Origin: Siphonodentalium dalli
Lineage: Eukaryota > Mollusca > Scaphopoda > Gadilida > Siphonodentaliidae
Assembly: GCA_032622095.1 (NCBI GenBank)
Contig: CP136064.1
Location: forward strand, 144,789,954-144,853,953
DNA: 64,000 nt
Reading direction: 5' to 3'
The translations under genes were made by a program, and so were the position numbers. The notes below the pieces were generated by a model, which worked only from the letters and a program-made list of their open reading frames with translations, was not told where the DNA came from and did no database searches. Positions within the stretch are counted from its first letter, which is position 1. Every line of letters begins with the position of its first letter. Below are positions 10,588 through 21,690 of the stretch, in pieces.

Positions 10588-11595
10588 CAGGTCGGGCACA
10601 CATCCAAAACGGTCTACGTAGCTCGTTTTGTCTACTGTAGCCCGATTGAGCTACGTTTTTAATGTGATTTACACGCCTACTGCGATTATCGCCATACCAC
10701 GACAAAAGCGCATTAAGAATTTTCGTGCATTACATTACTGTCATTAGTTGTGTAGCACTATCACGTCTACAAAGAAGCAAAAAACCCAACGACTCACCAC
10801 GGCTTTAATACCTTTTGAGCGATTCAAAATCGATTTGTTTTGGTCAATTTACCATGAAAAACCGTAAGAAATGATCATCAAAATCTCTTGATCAAAATGT
10901 AAATCTTCATCAAATCTGAGGTAGTTCCGGTCGCAATTGTGTTCGTAAACATCCGTGTGCAGGCAATAATCTGAATCTGATTGGTAGCATTTAGCCGGGG
11001 ATTAATGGTACGTTCTTAATGGGATTTCAGTGTAACATCTATCTGTTGGAATGTACGGAAAGACAAATGGACAACCATATTTGTATAACTGTTAATGTTA
11101 CGCGAGGTGCTTCCAAATTAGTAGAGTTGTGAATCGTGTTTCCGTAGTTGCCTTCTCTGAATGGCGGTCGCCAAACATTTAACAAATACTCGTCTCCGAG
11201 TGAAGCTGTTCGCTTTATCCAATCAGTTGAGCCACATAAACTGGACGTTCTTGTAATCTTGACCTTAAAAAATAAATATCCTGCAAAAACAAATGGATTG
11301 TTCCCTACTTTTTATTGCAAAATCTGATATTTTCGGGTAAGTCACTATCAAACGCTAACAGGTCTTAATTAAAACATCGTTAATTGCGCCTAAGCCGCTG
11401 TGAGTTGTTGGGGTTTTTGCTTATTTGTAGACGCAATAGTGGTACACAACTAATGAACGAAAATTCGAAATGTGCTTTTCTCGTGGTATGGCGGTAATCG
11501 ATGGAGGTGTGTAAATCACATTAAAAACGTAGCTCAATCGGGCTACAGTAGACAAAACGAGCTACGTAGACCGTTTTGGATGTGTGCCCGACCTG
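10588..11595. mobile_element. Long-inverted-repeat element (1,008 bp)
   Basis: The ends CAGGTCGGGCACACATCC and GGATGTGTGCCCGACCTG open inverted repeats that are near-perfect for about 95 bp. They continue with mismatches to about 230 bp (left CGATTATCGCCATACCACGA, right TCGTGGTATGGCGGTAATCG). The centre, roughly 10,820-11,370, is not coding. I could not find a target duplication (left flank AACTCAGT, right flank TTAGTAGC), so the superfamily stays open. Confidence 0.82.
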
Positions 11596-11703
11596 TTAGT
11601 AGCATGTCTTACGCCATATAAGTTCCATCGGCGGTCAATGAACGCTATGAGTGAGTATATTTTCAATAAAAGTAACAATTATGACGCACATAAACGCACA
11701 TGT

Positions 11704-12155
11704 ACATGTATTTATCAGGTCTGGGTGAACCTGAAATGGAGCTACTATAACTATAGCCAGAAGTAGCTATTATTGCCCGATCTAGCTACTGGAAAATCGT
11801 CTGCGATGAGTAAATTTGCGTTTATGATACTAAAACGAATTTTCTGGTTGTCAAACACATCGTCATCCACTTTGGCACATTTGAAAAGACCTCTATGCAG
11901 ATAATTAGTGTTTCGTGGAGGTACGCTTTTTATCGGAAAATTAAGATAAAAGTTTGCAAAACTAATTAAAGATTGTACCATGTGAAGTTACATTGGAAAT
12001 ATTCGTTTATTCTTTAAAAAAGCAAGTTCTGTCGCAGCAAAATGTACTCATAATTCGCCATTTTGTCCATGCTAACCCACCTGACTGCATCGACCAATCA
12101 AATGTAGGTTAGGCCTAACAAAAAAATACGTTTGTTTCCGCTAACGAGCTGAAAA
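11704..12155 (+). repeat. Dispersed repeat, uninterrupted copy
   Basis: The segment from TCTGGGTGAACCTGAAATGG to GTTTGTTTCCGCTAACG is repeated in inverted orientation at 20,625-21,690. This copy lacks the 630-bp insert found there, and it keeps the empty target GTAGGTTAGGCC near 12,107-12,118. The minus-strand open frame 11,751-11,981 lies within it; its product is unrecognised. Confidence 0.8.
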
Positions 12156-12254
12156 AAATTAGGGTAGGTATGTAGGCTGGTATGCGGCTTATACGGACCC
12201 TGGCTCTTACGGACCCTGGCTCTTACGGACCCTGGCTTTTACGGACCTCAATTA

Positions 12255-12600
12255 AAATATGCAATTTTCAAACATATTTATGAATTTAATATATAATTAT
12301 GATTGTCTTTTTACACATATATCTGTATTAATTGACAATTTCGGTGATTTTCAAACTTATATTTATGAATATATATAGCTGATTTTTTCAGTGATTTTCA
12401 AACTTATATTTATGAATTTAATATATAATTATGATAGTATTTTCACACATATATCTGTATTAATTGAGAATTTTTGGTTATTTTCAAACTTATATTTATG
12501 AATTTAACCGATTTTTTCGTTTTTTTTCAAACTTATATTTATGAATTTAATATATAATTATGATAGTATTTTCACACATATATCTGTATTAATTGAGAAT
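12255..12600 (+). repeat. AT-rich tandem repeat, about three units
   Basis: TTTTCAAACTTATATTTATG, AATTTAATATATAATTATGA and TTTCACACATATATCTGTAT recur in order about three times, with one shorter unit. Confidence 0.8.
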
Positions 12601-12661
12601 TTCGCTGATGTTCTGGCTTGAAAAAGCATTTATTGGAATCGCGTTAATTAATCTCTTCATC

Positions 12662-12958
12662 GTTGTATAAACACGCGCGTGTGATCCCTTTATATCGTTG
12701 TATAAACAGACACGCGGTGATAAATGGTCAGTGAATGGTGATCAGGATGAATCCACTGAGTTTGATTTGTTACGAAAACATGTTAGTAAAAACACAACTT
12801 GTTTCAACTTATTTATTGTCCCTTGTATACACACTCGTGTGTGATCCCTTATATTGTTTTATAAACAGACACGCGATGATGAATGGTCAGTGAATGGTGA
12901 TCAGTATGAGTCCACTGAGTTTGATTTGTTATGAAAACATGTTAGTAAAAACACAACT
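12662..12958 (+). repeat. Two-unit tandem repeat
   Basis: The phrases GTGTGATCCCTT-TATATYGTT, ATAAACAGACACGCG, AATGGTCAGTGAATGGTGAT and CATGTTAGTAAAAACACAAC appear twice with about 95% identity. Confidence 0.8.
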
Positions 12959-13111
12959 GGTATATATTCAACTGATTTATTTTTGACTGGCATAATTCCA
13001 CAATGACTGCATTGAACCTGAATGTTCTACTTGAGAGCACAACAGCTACTACTCGTCGATGAGGATAACTGCCAGAAAACTACTGACAGAAGACGCCAAG
13101 CTGTACGCCCA

Positions 13112-13258
13112 GGGATGGATCCAGGGATTTTTTGGGGACACCTGTTTTGGGACCATGATCTGCCGAAGGCATATCCCAAGGGCCGTAGGCCCGAGATGGG
13201 GGTAGGTATGGAGGGGGTCGCCCCCTCCCTTATGTGCAGCATTAAAGATCCCGCATAA
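13112..13258 (+). repeat. Dispersed repeat fragment (GGATCCAGGGATTTTTTGGG type)
   Basis: GGATCCAGGGATTTTTTGGG, GACACCTGTTTTGG, GCCGAAGGCATA and a GGAGGGGGTCGCCCCCTCC hairpin. A diverged relative with the same order lies at 14,240-14,380. Open frames on both strands over this block are by-products. Confidence 0.7.
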
Positions 13259-13889
13259 GAAAATGCACTGGCTTACAAGGTCAAGATAAAGGTCAATGTA
13301 TTATCTTATATATGCAAGGCTCCTTAGATGGGAGACTCTCATTTATATAAGAGAATGCATTGGCACAGGATTTTTGCAAAATTTCAAGAAGTCCCAGTCA
13401 TTAAAGGGTTAAAATATTTCTCACTGGACACATTATTAAGCAAATAAAGGCTCTATATCAACTATATATTGATGATTTGCATTGCATGTTGTTGAATTAT
13501 AATAGAAGATTTCCTTCAAAATATAGAAAATTCAGCTTTAATAAAACTATCCACTTGCAAATTGGGGACATTTAGGCCACCAGAGTTTGGGCGCCCAAAC
13601 CTGTAACAGGTATCAAAAGAGCCCTGGATCCTTCCCTGTGTACGCCCCAATTTAGATAATGTTCGTCTGATGTAACATTGTTCCATTTTTGTCATCATCA
13701 GATTTTTTGTTATCTCAGTTTGTATGTTGTCAGTATTTAGATTTTATTTAAATAAACACAAAAAATAAAATTGTATATTTTAATTGAGGTCCGTATGAGC
13801 CAGGGTCCGTATAAGCCGAGGGTCTGTAAAAACCAGGGTCCGTATGAGCCAGGGTCCGTAAGAGCCAGGGTCCGTATCAGCCGGCATTC

Positions 13890-14479
13890 GGTAGGCTTAA
13901 CTTTTTTGTTTTGGTTAACTTTTTTTTTCCAGTATCTTTAAAAATAGCTGTATAATACTTGTCAATAACCCAAACTATGCACTTCTAAGCCCCAATCAGG
14001 TTAACCCAGATGACAGAGAAACTATAAACTCCAATTAAATTTTACATATGCTTTAATATTTACATATATACTAGTCTATATACTAATATAGTCTTTGATA
14101 ATCCTAATATATCCCATATGGTCTGGCGACAACTGGAGTCAGTCCAGCACCACTGCACTGTTCACATATTGGAGTGACCGTCTTGTACCGATCTCTTAAT
14201 GATGGCTTCAGAACACCACCTTCTCCACATTCAGTGAAGGATCTAGGTATTTTTTGAGGACACCTGTTTTTGGGCAATGATATGCCAAAGGCATAGCCTG
14301 AAGGCCGGAGCGGAGGAAGGTTTGGGAGGGGTGACCCCCCCCCCCTGCTGATGGTGGGGGTTCTCACACTGGAAAATTTGTGAAAATCCATTGCATTTAG
14401 AGCTAATCTGCTCAGTATTTTGAATTTTACTGAGAGGTCAATTTGATCAAGTTCCTCAAACATAACTTTGGAAATTTTT
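13890..14479. repeat. Intergenic stretch with second GGATC-type repeat fragment
   Basis: About 14,238-14,380 repeats the order of 13,112-13,258 (GGATCTAGGTATTTTTTGAGG, GCCAAAGGCATAGCC, GAAGGCCGGAG, then GGGTGACCCCCCCCC). The minus-strand 119-codon frame (14,104-14,463) arises from it. The rest is unassigned. Confidence 0.6.
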
Positions 14480-14870
14480 TATACCCCTTTTTAACAAAAA
14501 AAGGGGGTATACGTTTTCCACCTGTCCGTCCGTGCGTCCATCCATACGTCCATCCGATGTCTGTTCATGTCATAACTTGAACAGTAGTACTCGGATCTCA
14601 ATGAAATTAGGTATGGATGTTCACTACTATGAGGACATTAAATAGAGGGTTCCATCGTTTTGTTCGAATTTTCCATTCTAGACTTGTACATCTTTGTTTA
14701 TCTGGAAATATTGGCTTTTTGGTCCGTCTGGTGTCTGTTCATGTCGTAACTTCAACAGTTGTGCTGGGATCTCAATGAAATTTGGTACGGATGTTCACTA
14801 CTATGAGGACAGTCAATAGAGGGTTCCATTGTTCTGTTCCGCTTTTCCATTCTAGAGTTATTATACTTCC
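14480..14870 (+). repeat. Hairpin-headed (CCGT)n modular repeat
   Basis: It begins with an ATACCCCTTTTT...AAAAAAGGGGGTAT hairpin, then CCACCTGTCCGTCCGTGCGT. Two modules of about 180 bp follow, each reading GTCTGTTCATGTC, TAACTTGAACAGT-like, TCTCAATGAAAT and GGATGTTCACTACTATGAGG. A decayed relative lies at 18,925-19,200, and the same hairpin head occurs at 41,922 and 58,698. Confidence 0.75.
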
Positions 14871-14873
14871 ATA

Positions 14874-15168
14874 TTTTAATATGGAAGTATATTGTTATTC
14901 AAATTTTTATTTTTATTTTTCATTATTATTTATTTTTCTTAACATATTTTGTTACCCTTATATCTCAGAAAGTTTAAAAGGTAGAACATTGAAATTTGGT
15001 AGGTGTATGTACCTTGCCAAGTTACATGGAATCGAAGCATTTAGGTTTATGTCCCAACTTGCTTTCCAGAGTTATGCCCCTTAAACAAAAATTTGGAAAA
15101 AGTTTGTGCCCAGATCTTCTTTTATACGAAGCCAAACAGCTGAATTCGGTTCTCGTAATCGTGTTAAC
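14874..15168 (+). repeat. 295-bp direct repeat, copy 1
   Basis: TTTTAATATGGAAGTATATT through TTCTCGTAATCGTGTTAAC. Repeated 927 bp later with about 97% identity by eye. Confidence 0.88.
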
Positions 15169-15800
15169 AGAAGACAAAACCACGAAATTTTGACAAAGGT
15201 CCGCTCAATTTTTGTTATGGGCTAGGGGAGGGGCAAAATTTGTCAATTTATTTTTGTCGCCGATTTGAACCAAAATTGTTGTGAGGTATCTATAAGATGC
15301 ACTGAGTGTCCTCGTGAGTGTATTTTATGGATCGGTTGACAAATGTAGAAATTGTGCCCCCTTCCTTTTTTCAAGTTTACAGAAAATGCACTATGAATTT
15401 GAATTCCTTCAATCAATCGTCACGTGTTTGGTGTCATTCGATGGGGAATTTCCAGTACTTCTAAACGATTGCCCACTTGCTATATTATGACGATATAGGC
15501 CAGAGATATTCGAAAAGAATGAACTGAACAACATACATATTGGCCTACATAGTAAAATATCGCCACAATACCTTACCAGAACCCTGCTAACTATTAAGGG
15601 GGCATCTAGTGCGAACACAATGACGCAAAAATTAGCTCGATATCTCGAAAATTGGCCGATATATGGCGACTTATCTATCCGCGTCACCAAATTTCGATGC
15701 ATGGGTGGGGGTCACACCAGAACGTTCCAACTGAACACAGAAATGTCAATAAACCATACTATCGACATTCCAATCAATTCCGCTCGATTCCCTTATTACA

Positions 15801-16096
15801 TTTTAATATGGAAGTATATTGTTATTCAAATTTTTATTTTTATTTTTCATTATTATTTATTTTTCTTAACATATTTTGTAACCCTTATATCTCAGAAAGT
15901 TTAAAAGGTAGAACATTGAAATTTGGTAGGTGTATGTACCTTGCCAAGTTACATGGAATCGAAGCATTTAGGTTTATGTCCCAACTTGCTTTCCAGAGTT
16001 ATGCCCCTTAAACAAAAATTTTGGAAATTTTTTGTGCCCAGATCTTCTTTTATACGAAGCCAAACAGCTGAATTCGGTTCTCGTAATCGTGTTAAC
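15801..16096 (+). repeat. 296-bp direct repeat, copy 2
   Basis: Second copy of 14,874-15,168. A third, much more diverged tail (CCAGATATTCTCCTAGACGA...GACAAAACCACGAAA) lies at about 16,325-16,425. This points to a modular element with a period near 0.9 kb rather than an LTR pair. The open frames in these copies translate to similar text only because the DNA is repeated. Confidence 0.88.
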
Positions 16097-16429
16097 TAAC
16101 GAAAGGGTACGAATCGGGGAAATTTTCACCATGGTCCGAGTAAATTTGTAGACCTGGGGAGGGGTCCAAAATTTGTCAATTTCTTTCTTGTCACCGATTC
16201 CAGCCATTTTTGCTGTCGTGTATCTATACGACGTACTAATGCTACTCATGCAAGAATTTTGTAAATCGGTTGAGAAATGACCAAGTTATAACACATCGAA
16301 AAATGTACTAATAAAGTCCATGTGTGGAAAGTGCTTGTGTCCAGATATTCTCCTAGACGAAGCGCAACAGCTGGATTTGCTCTATGTGAGCTTCTTAAAC
16401 ATAGACAGAAGACAAAACCACGAAACGGC

Positions 16430-18218
16430 GCACTGCGTTAATTGTTAAGTTGGCTAACGGCCCGAGTAATGGGTAATCACTCAAAACATTGTCGGCTGTC
16501 TGTCTTGTCGATCGGTCGCCATTCTGCGGTTTTATCACGATGAGGCTGGAAAATGACATATGTTGAGTCCAAAAACGGGCAAAATTCGTTAGTATTAAAA
16601 TAGTAGTTTGTTTTGTTTTCACTTTTTTTAAAACGTCTATTTTTTGCCAAAAAAATTCTCGACTTTGACACTTGAGAATTAACAGAACTGTGGTGTCCGT
16701 CGTATAATGTTATAACACTTCTTCGCATTGACCACGTTTTCATAAAGCACAATCCGTCTTATGCGCGGACTTTCGCTTGCAGTTCTCAATTGAATTGAAA
16801 CTATTTTCTATCTGTTCACGTGCCCGTAAACCATTTTAATATATGATATATTTAAATTGAATGAATGGGAATCAGCATATCCCGTCCGACGCCCCAACCT
16901 TGCCACCCCTAAGTCGCTAATTTTGGTATCATAATTTCCGAACGTAACTATCTAAGGTTTGGTATTAAATTCCCATCTGGTATATAGCATACGTTTGTTG
17001 AATTTAGATCTGACCATTTAAAAACTGTCTCTTTATCATCTGTATGTGTCACAAGTGAAAATGTATGACTTTATTGCCCGTTTGTTAAGATCGCTGATTG
17101 CATATTTCGCATTAATTGGACGAGACGTAATGTTAAGTGTTATAACTTAGGAAGAGTCCGACAACGACGTCGTACGTTCGTCCGTTAATCGGAAAATAAA
17201 CACAAATATGTCTTAAAGCGCCGACTAATTCACCACCTGCGTGTATTCAAGAATATGAATCACACCAAATTTAAGCGAATTGTATATGGAATGTGTAGGT
17301 ATAAGCTGCCATGTATATATCATTCCCAGAATGCTACCATATCATGACAATCTATTAGTTAAAATAAAACACCTTCAACTGTTGGGAACATCGCGATATA
17401 GGCAAGCGAGCAAAGAGAGTTTAATGTCATCATACGCTATTTCGCTGTTGCGAAATGGGTGATAGTTCTATGTAGCATAATTACATTGAACGACATATTT
17501 AATTATGGTTGTGTGTGAATAACGATTGTTAACTTGTGAAGACTTGCAATAACATATTAAATGTTAAAATACGCGCGTTCATATCCGTATATATTCACAA
17601 GAATATCCGTCTATTTTACAAGCTCGACATGCCATGTTTGATTATGGTATACTACAGTTCCAACACATCGGCTATTTATCATTTTGCTGGTGAGAAAGCG
17701 TATGTTCATTTTGGTGCTATTTATATGCACAGAAAAAGGCACCATTACTCGGGAAAGCAACCTACTGAAATGCATATAGATGTACGCGAATCATGTTGCG
17801 TTCTCACACAATGCAGTTATCCCAAATCCGCGCTCTTTAAAATAGAATTGGCTGTATGGCTGGCCTACCTCTGATGGCAGTGTGTTACGCACCTGTCCGA
17901 CTAAGTCACTTTGAACCCAAAATGTATACAAAATTCGCACAAGCTGTGGAAAAGTTCGCGATCTTGGACAGTCAGTACAATCGGTATAAACGTTTGTAAT
18001 GACATAACGTTTCTTGACAGCATTACCTGTTATGCTATATTGATATGTTTCTGAATTATATTTAATGCTATTGTTGACCAACCAGTTGGATCATGACAAA
18101 CAAAAATTGGAACACACAGTGAATTGTCACGTGGAGTGTCATGGGATAGGTACATCTGACGTCATGTGATTTACTTTGGAATTCATGAATAATTTAATAA
18201 CATTTTTACATCTATATC
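16430..18218. other. Unassigned intergenic sequence
   Basis: No repeat boundary or gene recognised. Open frames of 60-112 codons (for example 17,536-17,874 plus and 17,791-18,081 minus) lack any motif I know and overlap on opposite strands. Confidence 0.5.
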
Positions 18219-18220
18219 TA

Positions 18221-18390
18221 CAGTATTCCCCAAGTAATCGACTCCTTAAACATAGCAGAATTATGGGTAACATTTCAGGATTTAGTGGGAAATATAGCCT
18301 GCTGACATTCATCCGAAAGCTCTCCTGAATCCCGAAAAGTTACCCATAATTCTGCTGTGTTTAAGGGGTCGATTACATAGGGCATTACTG
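18221..18390. mobile_element. Mariner-like MITE, same family as the 8.5-kb array
   Basis: CAGTATTCCCCAAGTAATCG ... GGCATTACTG with TA on both sides (18,219-18,220 and 18,391-18,392). The inner arms AGAATTATGGGTAA and TTACCCATAATTCT match the 8515 family. The loop is about 45 bp longer than in the array. Confidence 0.82.
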
Positions 18391-18392
18391 TA

Positions 18393-18696
18393 TATTTGCG
18401 AATTTCTGTCTGTCTGCCTGTGTCTGTCTTCTATAAAAATTACAGGAGACCTTCTAGATGATACAAAGGGGTCTACTAGGGGTAACTTTTTACGAGAAAT
18501 ATAATTTCAAAAGTAGCCTCATTCTTCATCTTTTATTTTTGCGAACTGATGTGTTTATGATGTTCATGTATCATAATATAAGGTCTGAAGTATACATGGT
18601 TGTAACTAAATAAATACTTCAATTGTTGTGGAACGGATTAATCGAGATAAACAAAATTACGATCGAAAAGGTGAGCCACTACTTATATTCCATGAC
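18393..18696 (-). mobile_element. Internally deleted copy of the 2.8-kb ACTAGC element
   Basis: Read on the minus strand, this gives part of the head region of the 22,842 element (GTCATGGAATATAAGTAGTG, then GATTAATCCGTTCCA and ATGATACATGA-CATCATAAA). It continues straight into that element's tail (TCTCGTAAAAAGTTACCCCT, AGTAGACCCCTTTG, (CAGA)n, ATTCGCAAATATA). All middle modules are missing, and the extreme 5' end is truncated. Confidence 0.78.
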
Positions 18697-18699
18697 TTT

Positions 18700-19526
18700 T
18701 TAAAGTTATAGATATAGTTAGAATTATTGTGGTTATGATTACGGCTAGAGCATGGTTATGCTTATAGAAACATTTAGTATTGGGACATGGTACGGGTTGC
18801 CGATAGGTATGGTTATGATTAATTAAGGTTTGGGTTATGGGAAAGGTAATGATTGAGAGGGGATTTGGATAGGAATATATATGATAATTATATGGAAGTA
18901 TCAAACTTCCAATTGGAAGTTTAAAATTTCTAGTTCATCTTTGTTTTTCTGGAAATGTGGGCTGTTTGGTCCATCCGACGTCTGTTCTGAGGTCATAACT
19001 TGAACAGTAATGTTCAGATGGATGTTCACCACTATGAGGACATTTAATGGCACATTCAATTGTTTTGTTTTGGTTTTTTGTTTTATAGTTATTCATCTTT
19101 GTTTACATGAAAATGCTGATTTTTTGGGTCCATCTGTCTGAGTATAGCAATCATAAGTTATAGATATGCCCACATCAGGCGGTATGCGCTAAGAGGGTAT
19201 GGACCGGACGATAGTCGATCTCTTGTTTTATATGTATGGATTGGAAATTCTTATACGATATTGTCAGATATCTTTTGGTTCAATGGACTATGATTATCCT
19301 GCTTGAAATGATAATAGGCTATTTTATAAAATTCAAGTGAGACACATACATAATATACTACATGTAGTACAGAAACAATGTCTATTAAGTTAGTAATTAC
19401 TATTTATAGTACTAATCTCTATGTTAATTTTTCATTTGGTATTATGATATCCCACCTGATAACCAGGTTGATTTGATCAAATTGTTAATGTTCCTGTACT
19501 GTATTTGATTGAAATACTGAAGTCTG
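18700..19526. repeat. Unassigned sequence with a decayed (CCGT)n-type module
   Basis: About 18,925-19,150 is a diverged relative of 14,560-14,860 (CATAACTTGAACAGTA, GGATGTTCACCACTATGAGG). A GGTTATGATTA-like phrase recurs imperfectly at 18,730-18,860. Nothing else is recognised. Confidence 0.5.
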
Positions 19527-20370
19527 AAGGCTGAATGATAACAAACCTGAACTCAAAACTATTTTAAGTTTTCACAGATGAAAGCTAGATAAAGCCAAAC
19601 ATACCGGTGTGACAAATCAACTCCCCTAGTTTATCTCCACCCCCGGGGGGGAAGATGACCTAGGTTATCTCCCCCCCCCGCCCTGATCATCTTCCCCCCC
19701 GCCTGAATTTTCCATCATTGGTCTGAAGGCTGAATGATAACAAACCTGAACTCAAAACTATTTAAAGTTTTCACAGATGAAAGCTAGATAAAGCCAAACA
19801 TACCGGTGTGACAAATCAACTCCCCTAGTTTATCTCCACCCCCGGGGGGGGAAGATGACCTAGGTTATCTTCCCCCCCCGCCCTGATCATCTTCCCCCCC
19901 CGCCTGAATTTTCCATCATTGGTGGCAAGGAAGCGTGTCTTTTCTTCGGCAGAGACATTATTTTTTTATTGAAAATCACCCAGTTTATCTCCCCCCCCCC
20001 CCCCCCCCCCCCCCCGCCTGAATTTTCCATACCTTAACATCTATTGGCGAGTTAGTCTCATTTTATCGTTCACTATCACTATGTGACTAAGAAAAACTAT
20101 CACAGGTGACAAGGAAGCATGATTTTTCTGTAAAAGAGACAATAATTATAGTTTGGAGAATTTTCATTGGAATTTACCTAGTTTATCTATGTGACTAAGA
20201 AAAACTATCATAGGTGACAAAGAAAAACTATCATAGGTGACAAGGAAGCAGGCGGGGGGGGGGGGGAGATGATCAGGGCGGGGGGGGGGGGGAGATAACC
20301 TAGGTCAACTTCCCCCTTGGGGGGGGGGGGGGAAGTTGATCAGGGGGGGGAGATAAACTGTTACACCGGT
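19527..20370. repeat. G/C-tract-rich inverted repeat with a 197-bp tandem duplication
   Basis: Two head-to-tail units (about 19,527-19,722 and 19,723-19,921) carry ACCGGTGTGACAAATCAACT and several C8-C9 runs. A C25 run follows at 19,991-20,015. The right side (20,250-20,370) holds four G runs of 13, 13, 14 and 8 within about 100 bp and closes with GGAGATAAACTGTTACACCG, the complement of the left side. The G runs match the pattern for four-stranded DNA. Run lengths are likely unreliable. Confidence 0.7.
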
Positions 20371-20624
20371 ACTTTATAGTACGGTATGATTCCAACTGTT
20401 AAACTTAAATCTTTTTGTAAACTTAAATTTCTTATGGCAATATATATAAACATATTAATGTTTTGCATCTTGTTATGATAAGAATTGGGACCTAAATTGG
20501 AGAAAGAAAAAAAAAATTTAAATAAAATTTGTTTGTTTGTTTGTTTTTTGTCCGATTTTTGTTTTTGTTGCAATGGCAATAAAAAGTTTAGGGTCGGGGG
20601 TTTAAAATAGGGTCGGTCGGGTTA

Positions 20625-21690
20625 GCGGAAACAAACGTCTTCTTTTTTTTTAGGCCTTATATACTTTTAATCGGTATTTTAAAATATATTCTTGTCTGTT
20701 AAAAAGTCCATGGCAGGGCGATTCAGTCTGCGTTGTTAATTTTGCTTGACATGTAAACCGAGTTGTAATTAAAATATACGGATATAGACAATGACAAAGT
20801 TGAGACTTGTTTAGTCTATGTGTGCTTGGTACCAACCTCATGAATTTCTTCACTGTTACGATGGAAATACTGGCAGGTATTAAATCTGGCTACATGTCAC
20901 CCATCAGTCCCAGTCGGTGCGCGGACAAGGCATCGTACACAACAAATGGAATTTGTTATGGCTCAGGCAGCGTTTGATATTGTTTTCTTGTAAATTTTAT
21001 TGGCAACGGTTAATATTTTCAGTCATGATAGTCAAAATCAGTGTTTCCCAATTTCTGAACGAAATGTTACCCCCGATCCGTTTTAAAACCGGCCTGATGA
21101 AAATAAATGATTGTATTTACCGATATAAACCACTTTAGAGCAAAAAATAACTCTATTGCTCTATAGTTTGTCAAATAGTTCGACCTTCATCGTCGTAGAA
21201 AAATTAGCAACGCAGACTGAATCGCCCTGCCATGGACTTTTTAACAGACAAGAATATATTTTATAACACCGATTAAAAGTATATAACCTACATTTGATTG
21301 GTCGATGCAGTCAAGTGGGTTAGCTTGGACAAAATGGCGAATTATGAGTACATTTTGCTGCTACAGATCTTGCTTTTTTAAAGAATAAACGAAGATTTCC
21401 AATGTAACTTCACATTGTACAATCTTTAATTAGTTTTGCAAACTTTTATCTTAATTTTCCGATAAAAAGCGTACCTCCACGAAACACTAATTATCTGCAT
21501 AGAGGTGTTTTTAAATGTGCCAAAGTGGATGACGATGTGTTTGACAACCGGAAAATTCGTTTTAGTATCATAAACGCAAATTTACTCATCGCAGAGGATT
21601 TTTCAGTAGCTAGATCGGGCAATAATAGCTACTTCTGGCTTATAATAGCTCCATTTCAGGTTCACCCAGACATGTTTATCAACTAAATAA
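20625..21690 (-). repeat. Dispersed repeat, inverted copy interrupted by a 630-bp element
   Basis: On the minus strand this matches 11,704-12,155 in two parts, 21,287-21,690 and 20,625-20,656, separated by the element at 20,657-21,286. Confidence 0.8.
20657..21286. mobile_element. 630-bp inverted-repeat MITE in the dispersed repeat
   Basis: The ends are TTATATACTTTTAATCGGT and its complement ACCGATTAAAAGTATATAA, with inverted repeats of about 85 bp that run to CGATTCAGTCTGCGTTG. The related copy at 12,107-12,118 lacks it (GTAGGTTAGGCC). This fixes the insertion point and fits a TA target duplication. The 73-codon frame at 20,917-21,138 is unrecognised. Confidence 0.83.

Larger units (their letters stand above)
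12186..13882. mobile_element. 1.7-kb element with ends made of tandem GGACCCTGGCTC units
   Basis: The left end reads GGCTTATACGGACCCTGGCT and repeats TTACGGACCCTGGCTC-like units of about 16 bp. The right end (13,780-13,882) carries the reverse complement (GAGCCAGGGTCCGTAAGAGC...) in about six units. Just inside each end is TTTTAATTGAGGTCCGTA or its complement. Inside are an AT-rich tandem repeat (12,255-12,600), a 150-180-bp duplication (12,662-12,958) and a fragment of the GGATCCAGGGATTTTTTGGG repeat (13,112-13,258). No transposase is seen. Terminal repeats containing minisatellites are typical of foldback and some Mutator-like elements. Confidence 0.75.

Noticed and set aside
14874-16096. 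295-bp direct repeats as LTRs of a small element
   Set aside because: No primer-binding or polypurine site and no TG...CA ends are seen. A third diverged tail at 16,325 fits modular duplication better.
18730-18860. Telomere-like GGTTATGATTA repeats
   Set aside because: The units are too irregular and do not match TTAGGG; treated as low-complexity sequence.
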